Assembly: GCF_026745355.1 (NCBI RefSeq)
Contig: NC_079206.1
Coordinates: forward strand, 8,704,031-8,768,030
DNA from: Beta vulgaris subsp. vulgaris
Taxonomy: Eukaryota; Streptophyta; Magnoliopsida; Caryophyllales; Amaranthaceae
DNA length: 64,000 nucleotides
Direction: 5' to 3'
Shown one piece after another: positions 1 to 11,225 of the stretch. Position 1 is the first letter of the stretch; the number at the start of each line of letters is the position of its first letter. The position numbers were made by a program, and so were the translations under genes. Under the pieces are notes generated by a model. That model did no database searches and was not told the DNA's origin. It worked only from the letters and a program-made list of their open reading frames with translations.

Positions 1-1365
1 CTTACCCCTTTCTTCCCCACCGCTTTCAGGCTTTCACGCTACTTTTTTTTTTCTCTCTTTAAAGTTTTGTACATCTTCTCTTTATCTCTCCTCTGTATTG
101 TCGTTCATGGAGTTTTAGTTTTTCAAAGTTTTAGTTCGATTATTTGCGGATTCCACACTATTTTTTCCAGAATTCAACAGGAATTATTCGAAATTTTAAT
201 TTGATATTCCTATAGATTTTTGTTCGATTTTTTTATTAGATTTAAATGGCATTTTCTTCATAGTTTTAGTTTGATATTGTTGTTTGATTTTAATGGAGTT
301 TCCTTCAAATTTTTGATTTTGTTGTTTTTGAGCCAAGGAATAATGGATTTTGTCTGATAATGGAGAAAACGTGTGATTTCTCAAAGCAAATTTGGGAATT
401 TCATGAGTATACTCCTTTAAATTGTAGATAAAGATCATGAATACTCGTCAAATATGCAACTCTTTATCATTTATCATATACCATCATAAGCACCTAAACG
501 ATAAATGACAGTAGAAATCCAACTAAAACACATTATATTTAGGCCATTAGCGGTTTCTAGCTTTGAGTGAAAGTGTGTTGGTTACTATGATATATAGTAG
601 AGGGTCACTATGATATAGCAGAGGGTCACCATGATATGGAAATAGTAAAAATTATTTTTTCTTGACTAATTATGTGAGAATTAATATCATCCATAGGTTT
701 AGGCTTAATCAAGTGGCTCACATTTTTTCAAACAATAGAAACTAAACTAATTTTCTCTCCTCCAAAACAGTCGGCCCAAGCAACTTTTATTTCTCACGCG
801 TTGAACTTGTTCTTTGGAAATCACGAGATTCTAGAATTACATTAAAAACTATATTTGAAGGGTGACTATATATGTATAACGGTCACTATATGTCATATGT
901 GTTCGAGCTGTTTTTTTTTTGTCCATTAAAGCTAAAATTGAAGAAGATTACCAAGAGAATCAAGAAAACGACATTGAGCAACTAAGCCTGCAAAACTATG
1001 AGAAAATATCATAGTGACCATGTGTTATATCATAATAACCCATCTATCACATGTTTAAAGAAATTAGTCAAGAAAAAATAATATTTACTATTTTCATATC
1101 ATGGTGACCCTCTGCTATATCATAGCAACCCTCTGCTGTATCGTAGTAACTAACATAACCCTCTGTTATATCATAGTGACCCTCTGCTATATATATCATA
1201 GTAACCAACACACTTTTTGGAAAAAATAGTGTGAAATCCGCAAATAATTGAACTAATTAAAACTTTGAATAACTAAAATTCCATGAACGATGATACAGAG
1301 GAGAGAGAAAGAGAAGATAGAGAAGCGTGAAAGGGGTGGGGAAGAAGGGGGTAAGGGTTAAACTA
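1..1365. repeat. Large interrupted inverted repeat with a short repeated motif
   Basis: The right arm (about 1000-1365) read in reverse complement matches bases 1-162 and then 566-660 of the left arm. Between these two left blocks lie about 400 bases (163-565) with no counterpart on the right. Both arms contain several copies of a roughly 20-base motif of the form GGTCACTATGATATAGCAGA, at about 583-640 on the left and 1095-1205 on the right. The outermost part is a CT-rich stretch near 50-100 on the left and GA-rich near 1300 on the right. No coding sequence is recognisable. Confidence 0.75.
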
Positions 1366-1493
1366 AATTACGAAAATGTCATTACTCAAAAGTGTATTTA
1401 GAATGGTTAGATTAGATTAGATCTAAAGGTCCAAAAGTGTTCTCACATAGAGGAGGTATTCTCCCAAGAGCCTCCTATATATATATATATAGA
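1..1493 (-). mobile_element. Helitron-like element, 5' end (continues past the left edge)
   Basis: Read on the minus strand, the right boundary gives A then TC followed by an alternating TATA tract and GGAGGCTCTTGGGAG, the form usual for the 5' end of plant Helitrons, which insert between A and T. The TC falls at 1493-1492. No 3' end (hairpin plus CTAG) is present, so the element would continue beyond base 1. No helicase or Rep coding is visible, so it would be non-autonomous. The interior is dominated by a large inverted repeat, unusual for a Helitron, so a foldback or Mutator-like element is the main alternative. Confidence 0.5.
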
Positions 1494-2240
1494 TATATAT
1501 ATACTCTCCAACACTCAATTCAAGTTGTGGTAGATTGGAAGATTGAAGTAAGAATAAAATCATTTTTAATACTAACTAAATGATGACAACTTTTTCCTAA
1601 TCTTAATATACTACATGTAAGTGTTACATGTAGTATATCAAAATTTAATTAATTAGTGACTGGTGGTGTAATTTTTGTAAGATCTTTGATAATTAATGGA
1701 GGAAATTGGGGGAAAAGAATGGAAATTAGGGGGGGGACCTTGAGTGTAGGAAAAATGATGGATGCGACAAGTTTGCTTCCTCTAGACCATTTTAAAAGGT
1801 TTAAAGATTTGGATATAAGCCAATCCCATTTCAACAGCCAACTTTGGTGATTGTATGACATCAACAAGATTCACCAACACAATATGAAAATTGTGTTTGT
1901 AAGCTCGTTGCATGTTTATAAGATTTTTATTTCTCTTAGTGGGTTTTGGTGGGTTGTTTTACAACATTTTATAGTATATTTTTGATGTTTTATCACAAGA
2001 TCAACCGGAAAACTATGCTTAATTATGAAGCCAAAGTGGAGGTCGATGTGTAGTGAAGGAAGAATAGCATGACATATTTGTTTCTTCCTGAGGAAACAAC
2101 CAAGACCTGAGATCAGAAAATCAACACATTTATACCTGCTCATATCTTATAGTGGTCAAGTATTAAACAAACATGAAGATCCTTTTGGAATCCGGCACAA
2201 TTCCCAGTTGCTTGCGTTTAAACCTAACAAGTTATGAATA
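1494..2240. other. Intergenic stretch, no gene recognised
   Basis: AT-rich sequence with only short ORFs in both strands and no protein motif that I recognise. A perfect hairpin at 1606-1638 is annotated separately. Confidence 0.6.
1606..1638. repeat. Perfect 15-bp hairpin with 3-nt loop
   Basis: ATATACTACATGTAA (1606-1620) is followed by GTG and then by its exact reverse complement (1624-1638). Nothing around it looks like a terminator, and no gene ends here. It may be a cruciform-prone relic of a small inverted-repeat element. Confidence 0.85.
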
Positions 2241-2410
2241 TCTATATATAAAGGTGAGGGATAGTCTAGTGATTAGAACTTTCCTCCCGATTCCAGGAGG
2301 TTTTGGGATTAATTCTCACCTTTGACAAGTTGAGATCCCCTTTATTTCCCTTACTTGTCAAAGGTTTCTCCTTACCTTATTCAAAAAAAATTACTAGACT
2401 ATCCCTTGAT
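2241..2410 (+). mobile_element. SINE-like fragment (degenerate pol III boxes)
   Basis: An A-box-like sequence (TAGTCTAGTGA, 2262-2272) is followed 34 bases later by a degenerate B box (GATTAATTC, 2307-2315; one mismatch to GWTCRANNC). An A-run lies at about 2384-2391. The A-box segment also recurs inverted just after the A-run (ACTAGACTATCCC), giving a 13-bp inverted repeat around the piece. No target duplication was found. Confidence 0.35.
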
Positions 2411-4284
2411 ACTAACTCAACCCGTTCAATAAAGGTATCGTGTCATGTTGACCTATTTGATAGAAGCATGTTGAGATATCACTACACTAACCTACTTTTT
2501 CCAGGTCCAGTTCGTGGCATGTTTTCATACGTGTTAAGCTACTTTCGATAATCCTTAACCAATTTTCTATATTAATATCCAATATTTGTCTAGTAATTGT
2601 GTTGTATGGGTTCAAGTGTATCATCTTCATGCTGAAAACCTCAACATTAATCCAACCCATTTAGTAAGATGTGTCGTGTCGTGTTGATCCCTTTAACTAA
2701 ATAGGTTGGAACTTGGAAATTCTTTAAACTAACCCAATTTTTGCAACCTAGTTCGTGTCATGTCAACTTTTGCCAGCTTTAAACGGAACCAACAGTAGCA
2801 AAGGGAACGAAACAAAGAATGCGTTTTGTTAACTATAGGTTATATCCCTGTTATTATTTTTCAAAATAGTACTTGTATTAAGTTAGGAATTTTATGATAT
2901 CCCTCAAAGTTTTTACGAAATTAATTTTTGTTTTACCGTTAGTTTCATATACATAGCCCTTGCCTAAATATATTTCTCAAAAGGAAAAATATATAAGAGG
3001 TCATAAGTCGGAAAAGCAACAATATTGATGATGTTTTCAATAATCAGCATGAAGATAAAATTAAAATTCATAACAAAGTTTGGTAAAAGGAACAACTTGA
3101 TGAATTTGCCTCACACTAAGTTATTGCGAGACATTAAAAGTTATCATTCATGGGCAAAGCCACATGGACGGGTGGCAGGACCCCTGTAGCCTACCCTCAC
3201 GTCCTATATAATTTCTAATTAGGCCTTGTAGATATTTTATTTATATATTAATTGAGGTCTTTATAGACTTAAAAGAAACTGTTAACTTGGTGGTTAATGA
3301 CTTGGTGAAAAATTTGTGTTGATTAAGAGGTTTATAAAACTCGTTATAATCAGAATGATTGTGAGACCAATTCACTCATGACTTCATAGCCTATGAATAT
3401 CCCTTGTCATTAGAGCAACACAATGAAAGGTATGCATGGTGTAGAGAGACATCTCCTAATATATATAGGAATTAATCTATAATATTCGTTTAGCTTAAAA
3501 GCATCAATAGAATCTTTCACAATAACATTTATTAGAAAGAAGAAAGATGCATGATTATCATCTTCATATACCTTTGATCTGATCTAAGTGAACGCATCCC
3601 TCAAATTGAGGAGAGGGCCCAAGAGAATCAACCCCTTCCCTTAGAAGAAAGTTGGAAATCATTTGGGCGATAGTAGCATTTTTGTGTTTTCACGTTTAAA
3701 CTAAAGCTAGAATTAGCGAGATAAGTGTTAAAATATGATCACTATTCACTAGGCAACAAGCCATATAGAGTCTCAACCATAGATTGGTCCCATAAAGTGA
3801 TTCTTCCCTTTACAAAAATAACCAATTAGTTATCACTAACTTAGTAGTCAAATATAGTTGGCTAACAAAACATATATCTTAATTAAAGAAACCACTGAAG
3901 ATTTTCACAATCTTATATGCATTTAGCATGCGCCAAAGCTGTAGTCTTATTTTGATGAGAGGATGCTATAAAACCCTAAAGTTGAATTAGGTATGTGGGC
4001 TACATACAAAATACGAAACAAATCGTTGGGAGATTGACATTTAGGTAGGTGTATCTAGGTGGCGAGGCCCATTCAGATTCCATTAACTACCAACACATAT
4101 ATTACTATTTTTGTAGGGGAACACATATATTACTATTTTTTTGTAGGGGAACACATATATTACTATTAATTACATTAGTTGAATTTGTTAGGAGGACGAT
4201 TATTATTATTTAACTAGTTTTTAGATTCGAGTTACGCTCTAAGTACTTAAAATTTTTATTTATTAGTATTTTACTTTAGAATGA
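2411..4284. other. Intergenic stretch with diffuse repeats
   Basis: No coding region is recognised. Segments near 2400-2550 and 2630-2790 share words of the form GTGTCGTGT and CAACTTTTGCC, and resemble sequence near 63480-63650. They may be pieces of one degraded non-autonomous DNA transposon, but I could not find ends. Confidence 0.5.
4093..4167. repeat. Tandem repeat, 28-30 bp unit, about 2.6 copies
   Basis: Units start at 4093, 4121 and 4151 with ACACATATATTACTATT. They differ mainly in the length of the following T-run before GTAGGGGA. The third unit is partial. Confidence 0.85.
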
Positions 4285-4380
4285 TTATAGTAAATATTAC
4301 TTGATTTAATGGTTAAAATTTTAGTGTATAATCTTGAAGTCATGAGATCAAATCTTATACAATACATTTATTAATTTTAT
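4285..4380 (+). mobile_element. SINE-like fragment
   Basis: A degenerate A box (TGATTTAATGG, about 4302-4312) is followed about 35 bases later by a perfect B-box match (GATCAAATC, 4346-4354). The spacing is that of tRNA-derived SINEs. The 3' side is AT-rich without a clean tail, and no target duplication was found. Confidence 0.4.
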
Positions 4381-4664
4381 TATAGTATGTCAGATGACCG
4401 CCACTTTACAAAATGTTTTACATGACATACAACTATTTTTGTTGACATAAGAATTAACAAAAAAAATAGAAGATGGTAGATGTATAGTAATTCTTACTAA
4501 GAGGTTAGGGGGTTTGACTCAAGACATCAATATATATTTTCTAAAAATCATGATGATTTGTCTACTATTGGTCAATTGCATGTGTGGTAAAATTCAAGTG
4601 TAAGAGGGAGGGTTCCACGTGACACATAAATTTTGACAATCACACAATTTAATATAGTTGTATA

Positions 4665-4890
4665 CTCCCTCCGTTTCAAAATATAAGGCATTCACGCTCT
4701 ACGAAAATTTACTTTGACCACAAATATCTCTCATAATATGATAAATAAAAATTATAGCATTAGATACGTCTTGAAAAATACTATAATAACATTATTTTTA
4801 AAATTTCATATTGACATAAATTGAGAGTAATTAACGGTCAAAGCTCGACCTCGAACATCATACATGCCTTATATTTTGAAACAGAGGGAG
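4665..4890. mobile_element. Stowaway-type MITE (Tc1/Mariner), 226 bp
   Basis: The terminal inverted repeats read CTCCCTCCGTTTCAAAATAT on the left and match the reverse complement of the right end. TA duplications flank it at 4663-4664 and 4891-4892. CTCCCTCCGTT is the standard Stowaway terminus. There is no coding capacity. A second copy of exactly the same length lies at 56740-56965. Confidence 0.95.
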
Positions 4891-5243
4891 TATACTTTAT
4901 ATTAGGACTGTTTGTGCACTTATACGAGATTATTGTTCTCTAAAATTATAGTAATTTATATTTCTCATATAACAGTATGAGCACACTTTTACTATAACTT
5001 TTTAATAGCTATTTCAAGCTAGATAGTACTATAAACTAAAGAAAATAAATTAGTTTCAAAAATGGTATATGACTCTTATTTTAAGATTATAGTAAGATTT
5101 CGTAATATGTAGGAAAAGTTATACTTAATTTTGTTACTACAAATTTCTTTGAGATTTTTCACCATAGAGATCTATTTTAGTCAATTTAAAATTTATTTGT
5201 TATAGATTTTAATTGATATATGCCTTATGCAATACTCTTTATA

Positions 5244-5496
5244 CTCATTCTGTTTTTTTATCATTCTCACTTTTCTGTGCGCGTCTTCTTATGCACCTCT
5301 TTAAACTTAAATATCTTTTATTATATAGTAGTAAAAATTATAATGATTGAATATACATAAAGTACTAATTGAAACGAATCAAATAAGACCCAACATGACT
5401 ATATTTTTTCTTATAAATTGAGAAAAATTAATAAGATTGTCTTTAAATATGAATGTTATCAAGATTCTAGTGAGAAAGACAAAAAAACTGAGGGAG
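5244..5496. mobile_element. Stowaway-type MITE, 253 bp
   Basis: The left end CTCATTCTGTTTTTTTATC and right end (reverse complement CTCCCTCAGTTTTTTTGTC) are inverted repeats, flanked by TA at 5242-5243 and 5497-5498. It is a different subfamily from the 226-bp pair, and the interior is AT-rich and non-coding. Confidence 0.9.
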
Positions 5497-5747
5497 TACT
5501 TATTAAAAGAAATTATAAAAAATACTCGTATACTAGACAACTAGTTGATAATCACATATTTTTTTCTGTAGGTGCAAACATTCACAAGTTATTCGAAAAA
5601 GATGATTTACAAGCTCAAATAAACTATAATAGCAATGTAGTAGACTAGTAGTATTCACTAAAAAGTCTCATATAAGACATTGAGACCATCTTAACATAAT
5701 TTATGGTGATATAAAAGTATTTTTATTGGCTTAAAGGGGGTTAGTAC

Positions 5748-6339
5748 TAGAGATGGTAATGGGTTCTGGATCTGACCCAAACCCGTTAGGACTTGACTCA
5801 TTTATAAGGGTTTGGGTCCAGAAATTTTAGACCCAATGTTTCCGGAGCAGGTTCGGGTCACGAAGGGCATGGGTCCGGTCCGTATATGCTAGACTCAGGC
5901 CCGACTCGCAGACCCATTTACATATTAGAAAATTTTTTTTACCTAAACTCTAAGGTTTTATGAGTTGTGATTTTGTAAACTCGTTGGTGTTGATCTAAGA
6001 CTTGTAACTTTGTGAATTGTAACATTTTAAGATTTTATGAGTTACTTTTTTTAATTTTGTTTAGATAATGATTTAACCATGGATGTAGGACCTATATATA
6101 TTAGGGCGAAAATTTTTAATTACATATATTCAAAGATTAAACGTGATGAAAACTTAAAACTAAGAAGGAACGAACCATTCAGGACCCAGTTAGGATTCGT
6201 GAACCCGCTAGACCCAGCAGATCTGGGTCTAGGTTTGAAAATTCTAAACCCAACAAATCTGGACGGTCTGGGTCTGTAGAAAATAAACGGGTATGAGTCC
6301 ATGTAGACCTGATCCAGACCCGGCCCATTGTCATCCCTA
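5748..6339. mobile_element. hAT-type non-autonomous element, 592 bp
   Basis: The ends are TAGAGATGGTAATGGG on the left and, in reverse complement, TAGGGATGACAATGGG on the right, a common plant hAT MITE terminus. The presumed 8-bp target duplications (GTTAGTAC, ACTAGAAC) agree at only five of eight positions, suggesting age. Subterminal regions are rich in GGGTCTGGGTC-like words. The short ORFs inside are by-products of these repeats. Confidence 0.7.
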
Positions 6340-7921
6340 ACTAGAACTTCTGGTAGAGGTGACCCATTTAAGCTACAATTCAAGGTGACCCGTTTTGTAA
6401 AAGTAATTCTTTTAACTTATGTTACAAAGTAACCTATTTAACTTATAAAGTGATTATTTTAGGCTGTACCATATTTTTATTGTAAGACAATCGTACCTAA
6501 GACTAATTATATATTTATGATGATTTTGCAAATAGCAAAATCCGAGAGCCTCGAGACCAATAGGACGTTGAATCCAAATCAAAACAACTTCAGGACCATT
6601 TATTTAAATATAGTTAGAAGAGCATATATAGACTAATCACAATGCATGTGATGTGAGGTTGTAAATCTGTATAATGACTCGTATTGAAATAATGAAGCTG
6701 AATTATTGGTTTTTGGGTTGATACATTAAGGTATCAATTCAACAGCTTCATGGTAACAGACGTTGATTTGCGAATGAGCAAGTTTAGTCTGTCTTTAGAG
6801 TCTTTCAGTCGAGGATCTCAATTATTCAAATCAAATAATATCTTCCTTTTTAATAAAACAAAAATCAACTTTTTTTAGAGGGGAAAATAAGCTAATTTTT
6901 ACTTATTCTTCAATTAATATTAAGTCCAGGATTAAGGGGGATCAAACTTGTAACGCACATTAAAAGCTGTAATGAGCCATTTATTTACCGAACTTATTGC
7001 TGGAATATTCTCCAAGGTATCGGATTACCAATCTATCTTTTTTTTAATTGGTGGGTGTACCTTTTAAAAAAAATTGTGCTACTGAATTACCACACCTTCC
7101 TTTCTCTGCATGTGTGTGTTTTTTCTAATTGATAATACAAAGATTCTTTAGAATCATATTTAGTTGACCACTTCGTTCTAGGATGTTTTGAAATTGTATG
7201 AAAAAGTCACATGATTTGTCTCATATTATAGAAGAGGATAGAAATAACAACTTGATAAATTTAAGGATTTAATTCTCTTATTGTGGATTGTTTTAGGATG
7301 GGAAATTCTTTGGATGTGTAATTGATCCAAAATTTTAAAAGTAAGTTGAAATCTACAAGTTGAAACAACATAGATCAAGTAAGAAATCAAGATCATGGCT
7401 AAGATAAAATGGACCTCATTACTCTTAATTAAGGATACTATTATCAGCCCCCACCCAACATTATGGAGGCCTTGTGCTGATGTCGAAAAATAGGCCTCAT
7501 AAAATCTATCTTATGAGTTTCTAAATTGTTTCAAACAAAACTCAAAGGCACGATTAATTTTTTTTGAAATTGTATGAGAATTGAAAGACGCCAATAAAAT
7601 CTATCTCAAGGGTTTCTAAATTTCCCAACGATCAACAATACAGGTACAATAAAGAGTCCCATTTTCATTCAGTTACACCAACAAAACACCCTAATCATCA
7701 TAAAACCAAGATACATTATCCAACAAACTTGCCCAAAATAACAGAAACTCATATTCAATTAGACAAAACCCATAAGAAATCACTAAAAACATATTAAAAA
7801 ATCTTCAACAAACTCATTGTAAATAAGTATAAAGACAGAAAAATGAGTGAGTAGACATTGTTATGGACATATTGAAAATAGGATCACCAGACATTCTTAT
7901 TGGACATATCATATGCATACA
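6340..7921. other. Intergenic stretch, no gene recognised
   Basis: AT-rich sequence without a convincing ORF or repeat boundary on either strand. Confidence 0.55.
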
Positions 7922-8225
7922 TGTAGGGAACATCATCTCTCCGTGTTCCTAAAGTAGAGTAATATTTCCTAGAGTTTTGTACCTAGTATTCTTTATTGAT
8001 CCTAGGCATATTATAATTGTTTTCTTTTGTCTTTTATATTTTGTCTGTTCATACAACACACTCTCTTACTCTAGGATTAGCTTTACCTCTGTATATATAT
8101 GTAAAAAGGCTCATGTAGCCGTTGTAGCTTGATAATACAAAGCATCACTTTGAGTGTTAATACCAGAAGAAAATTGGAAGGAGAATTCTAGATTAAAAGG
8201 AAGATTAAGTATTTTATTCTTTTCA
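7922..8225 (+). repeat. 5' LTR of the deleted copia element
   Basis: It starts TGTAGGGAACATCATCTC and ends ATTCTTTTCA, just before the primer site. It aligns over its length with 10216-10600. Confidence 0.8.
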
Positions 8226-8237
8226 TGGTATTATAGC
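8226..8237 (+). other. Primer binding site (tRNA-Met type, degenerate)
   Basis: TGGTATTATAGC directly follows the LTR end. The usual copia sequence is TGGTATCAGAGC, so two bases differ. Confidence 0.7.
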
Positions 8238-8288
8238 AACATGGTTTAGAATCCTACGCTTAAAATTTCAAAGGCTCAATTTTAAATC

Positions 8289-9665
8289 ATGGCAGGTAAT
8301 GATGGAAAAGAAGATAAGAGTTCTACAATCAATCCCTACAAAGACCCTCTCTTCATATCTGTGAATGAGAATGGTTCAAATAGTTTAGGGAACACCAGTT
8401 TTGATGGGAACAATTTTCTAAATTGGAGTAAGAGCATCAGGATTGCCTTAGGAGGCAAGAACAAACTTGGGTTTTTAGAAGGAAAACATCCAAAACCAAC
8501 CACATATGATGAAGAAATCCAAAAATGGGAAAGATGTGACTTTATGGTAAGGTCATGGCTTCTTACTAACATAAAACCAGAAGTGGCTGCAAGCTTCGTG
8601 GGTATGCAATCAACAAGACAGTTGGGGAAGAAATATAGGAAAGGTATGCTCAAACCAACGCGCCTCGATTATTCCAACTCAAAAAGGAACTATGGGAGTT
8701 GCAACAAAACAATCTAAGTGTAAGTGAGTAGTGCTGCAAACTGAATAGCCTTTGGGATCAAATTTTAGACCTGGAAGGGATGCCAGAATGCTGTTGTGGT
8801 GCCATGCTTAAACTTGCAAAATTGCAAAGAAAGTGATGGAATTGCAGGCAACAAAGAGGATAATAAAGTTTGTAATGGGTATGAATACAGGATATGACCA
8901 AATGAAGACCAACATGTTAAGTACTGACCTTCTAGTGTCTGTCAACAAAGCTTACAATCTGGTGCTTCAAGTGGAAAGACAGAAGCTGATTACAGGAGAG
9001 ATGAATGCTGCTTTGGAGGCAAGTGCCATGCGGCAAACAGGCAGGTGCAAACTAGGAGCTTGTGTCCTTTAAAAAAATTTCAAAAGATGGATTATTACAA
9101 GCACTTAAAGATTGAAAAGATGGCAAAGTTTTGTGAGCATTATGGAAAGAAAGGGTATTCTAAGGGGGAGTGTTTTAAAATAGTTGGCTATCCAGATTGG
9201 TACAAGAAGACTCCAGAAAACTTCAAACATGCTGAGAATGTGGTGAAAGATGCAGGGAGTTCAATGCAAGACAACCCTCTAGACTTCACTACTCAGGATA
9301 CAAAAGGAAGTGTTGGAAAGAATGACTGCAATTTCATGAGCAATCTGGTTCAAGAAGTGATGAAGGCCATAAATGAAAAACAAACTGGTGGAAGCAGCAG
9401 CCAAGCTAACTCTGTTTGTAAAATTAGCACTTCTAATGCAGTAGTAAATATAATGTTTGCTAAATGTAGGTCCTGGCTCATAGATTCAGGAGCCAGTGAC
9501 CATATGACAGGTAACGGGGAACTATTGACAAACATAAGGATTTTGAAAGGTAAGATAAAGGTAGGCCTTCTTGATGAAAGTGTGAAGAATGTGTGTGAAA
9601 TTGGTGATGTTGTTCTCAATAATGACATAATAACCTTAAAGAATGTTCTTTATATCAGTGCGTGA
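8289..9665 (+). pseudogene. copia gag and protease, broken
   Basis: From the ATG at 8289 the product has the copia gag N-terminus (NPYKDPLFI, then FDGNNFLNWSKSIRIAL and a conserved WLLTNIKPEVA segment). The frame breaks near 8620-8720 and resumes at about 8833 (gag middle) and again at about 9045. The zinc knuckle near 9130-9175 has lost residues: the second Cys and the His are Tyr. The protease active site WLIDSGASDHM is intact at about 9472-9505, within its flank of about 70 residues. At least two frame changes make this non-functional. Gag would form the particle, and the protease would process the polyprotein. Confidence 0.85.
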
Positions 9666-9880
9666 TTTTTATCATAATCTGATGTATGTTGCTAAGTTGT
9701 TGAATGAAAGGAATCTCCAAATGATTTTTAACAAGAATGAATGCATGTTACAAGACCTTTCCATTAAGTGATCTGTTCTTTTGGGAAGAAAAGAGAGTGA
9801 TCTTTGTAAGATGCATCAAGATTCTAATGATGTGAAGCAAGGTGATGGAGTTGTTTTGAATACAAAAAAAAATTGAAACT

Positions 9881-10190
9881 ATGATGAATTGTAATGGTGT
9901 AGTGAATTTAGACCTTATACATGCTAGACTAGGGCATGTTTCTCTTTCTGAAATGCAACGTTTAGATTTTTGTAAGTGTAAAAGTCTTAAGGATTATTTT
10001 TGTGACAACAAATCTGCCATCTACTCGCTCACAATCCCATCTTCCATGAACGCACCAAGCATCTCAAGGTCGACTATCATTATGTTAGAGAACACCTCAG
10101 CAATGGATTTCTCAATGTTCTTCATGTCAAGCCCTTTCTACAACTGGCAGACATCATGACTAAATGTCTTAGTGAGTAACAACACAAGCA
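9881..10190 (+). pseudogene. copia pol remnant: pre-integrase fused to RNase H end
   Basis: The product begins with the GAG-pre-integrase motif (LDLIHARLGHVSLSEM), then passes at about 10000 directly into the copia RNase H motif CDNKSAIY. After a further frame change it reads through the usual end of pol (a NPIFHERTKHL-type segment and LADIMTK). The join removes the integrase core and reverse transcriptase, roughly 3 kb in an intact relative. Confidence 0.85.
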
Positions 10191-10215
10191 TCTCATTTTC
10201 ATTATGTTCAATACA

Positions 10216-10388
10216 TTTAGGGAACATCATCTCTTCATACATGCATGTTCCTAAAGTAGAGTAATTTTTTCTAGAGTTGTGTACCTAGTATTCTTTATTG
10301 ATTCTAGGCAGATTATAGCTGTTTTCTTTTGTCTTTTATGTTTTGTCTGTTTGTACAACACACTCTCTTACTCTAGATTTAGCTTTAC

Positions 10389-10478
<90 letters not shown>

Positions 10479-10600
10479 AAAAAGGCTCATGTAGCCGTTG
10501 TAGCTTGATAATACAAGCATCAGTTTGAGTGTTAATAGCAAAAGAAAACAGGAAAGAGAATCGCACATCAAAAGGAAGATTGAGTCTTTGATTCTTTTCA
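10216..10600 (+). repeat. 3' LTR of the deleted copia element
   Basis: It aligns with the 5' LTR but is about 80 bases longer because of a CT/TA microsatellite at 10391-10473. Its first bases are TTTAGGG rather than TGTAGGG. Confidence 0.75.
10391..10478. repeat. Compound microsatellite (CT)n-(TA)n-(TG)n
   Basis: About 50 bases of CT repeats with one interruption are followed by about 28 bases of TA and a short TG run. They lie inside the 3' LTR. The 5' LTR has only CTCTGTATATATATG at the matching place, so the expansion happened after insertion. Confidence 0.95.
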
Positions 10601-11225
10601 ATTCTTTTAACAGCAAGTATTTTATGAGAATATATTAACAACAAGTATTCTGGTAAATGCTAGAACTCTATTCCACCAAATATAGATAAATCACTATAAT
10701 ATACCTTGCATAAAACTAGAATAGTTCGATATCTTGCAAATTGCACAGGGCCATGAATATAATCAGCAATATTTAACTCAGATAATTCGATTTACAAAAA
10801 TTGATATGAAAACAAAAAAAAATTAATACTACTCTAAACAAAGTATAATTACCTGAGAGTGAGAGAGAGAGTGTGTGTGTGTGTCAGGATAGAGAAGTTT
10901 TGAGGTTGATCTTTCATTCACTCACACTGGTAATATGCATTTTCCTAGTACTTTGCCTTTTAGGCCTTGGGTGTACTGTTTATAAAAAACCTTTCTTTTT
11001 TAATTTGAGACTCCTCTAAAAGGGAGGCCATGTTACATTCTAAGTCCCATTTTGGACTTGTTCAGAGTCGGGCCTGACTAGTAATGTAAATTAAATCAAG
11101 AAAAATCAACCTTGATACTATCAAATTTGTTCGCACTTTATTAATGTCTAGAGCCTCGCTCTTTGTTAGTGACGGTGAACTACTAATACTTCCGTTTCTA
11201 GGACCTCCACTTTTATCACTAACTT
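10601..11225. other. Intergenic stretch, no gene recognised
   Basis: AT-rich. It contains a short GA/GT microsatellite at about 10859-10884. Nothing else is recognised. Confidence 0.55.

Larger units (their letters stand above)
7922..10600 (+). mobile_element. Internally deleted Ty1/copia retrotransposon
   Basis: Two LTRs (7922-8225 and 10216-10600) enclose, in order, a degenerate tRNA-Met primer site, gag, protease, the start of the integrase zinc region and the last part of RNase H. The integrase core and all of the reverse transcriptase are missing, so the element cannot move by itself. The LTRs differ by many substitutions and by a microsatellite expansion in the 3' copy, so this is an old insertion. 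No clear 5-bp target duplication was found; the base before the 5' LTR and the end of the 3' LTR may be slightly misplaced. Confidence 0.85.

Noticed and set aside
2241..2260. Possible Helitron 5' end on the plus strand (A/TCTATATATAAAGG)
   Set aside because: No matching hairpin-CTAG end was found downstream, and the sequence fits a SINE-like piece as well.
6079..6383. Overlapping short ORFs on both strands
   Set aside because: They lie in the GGGTCTGGGTC-rich arm of a hAT MITE and have no recognisable domain.
10279..10644. Two ORFs on opposite strands across the CT/TA microsatellite
   Set aside because: They encode only dipeptide runs from the microsatellite and lie in a retrotransposon LTR.
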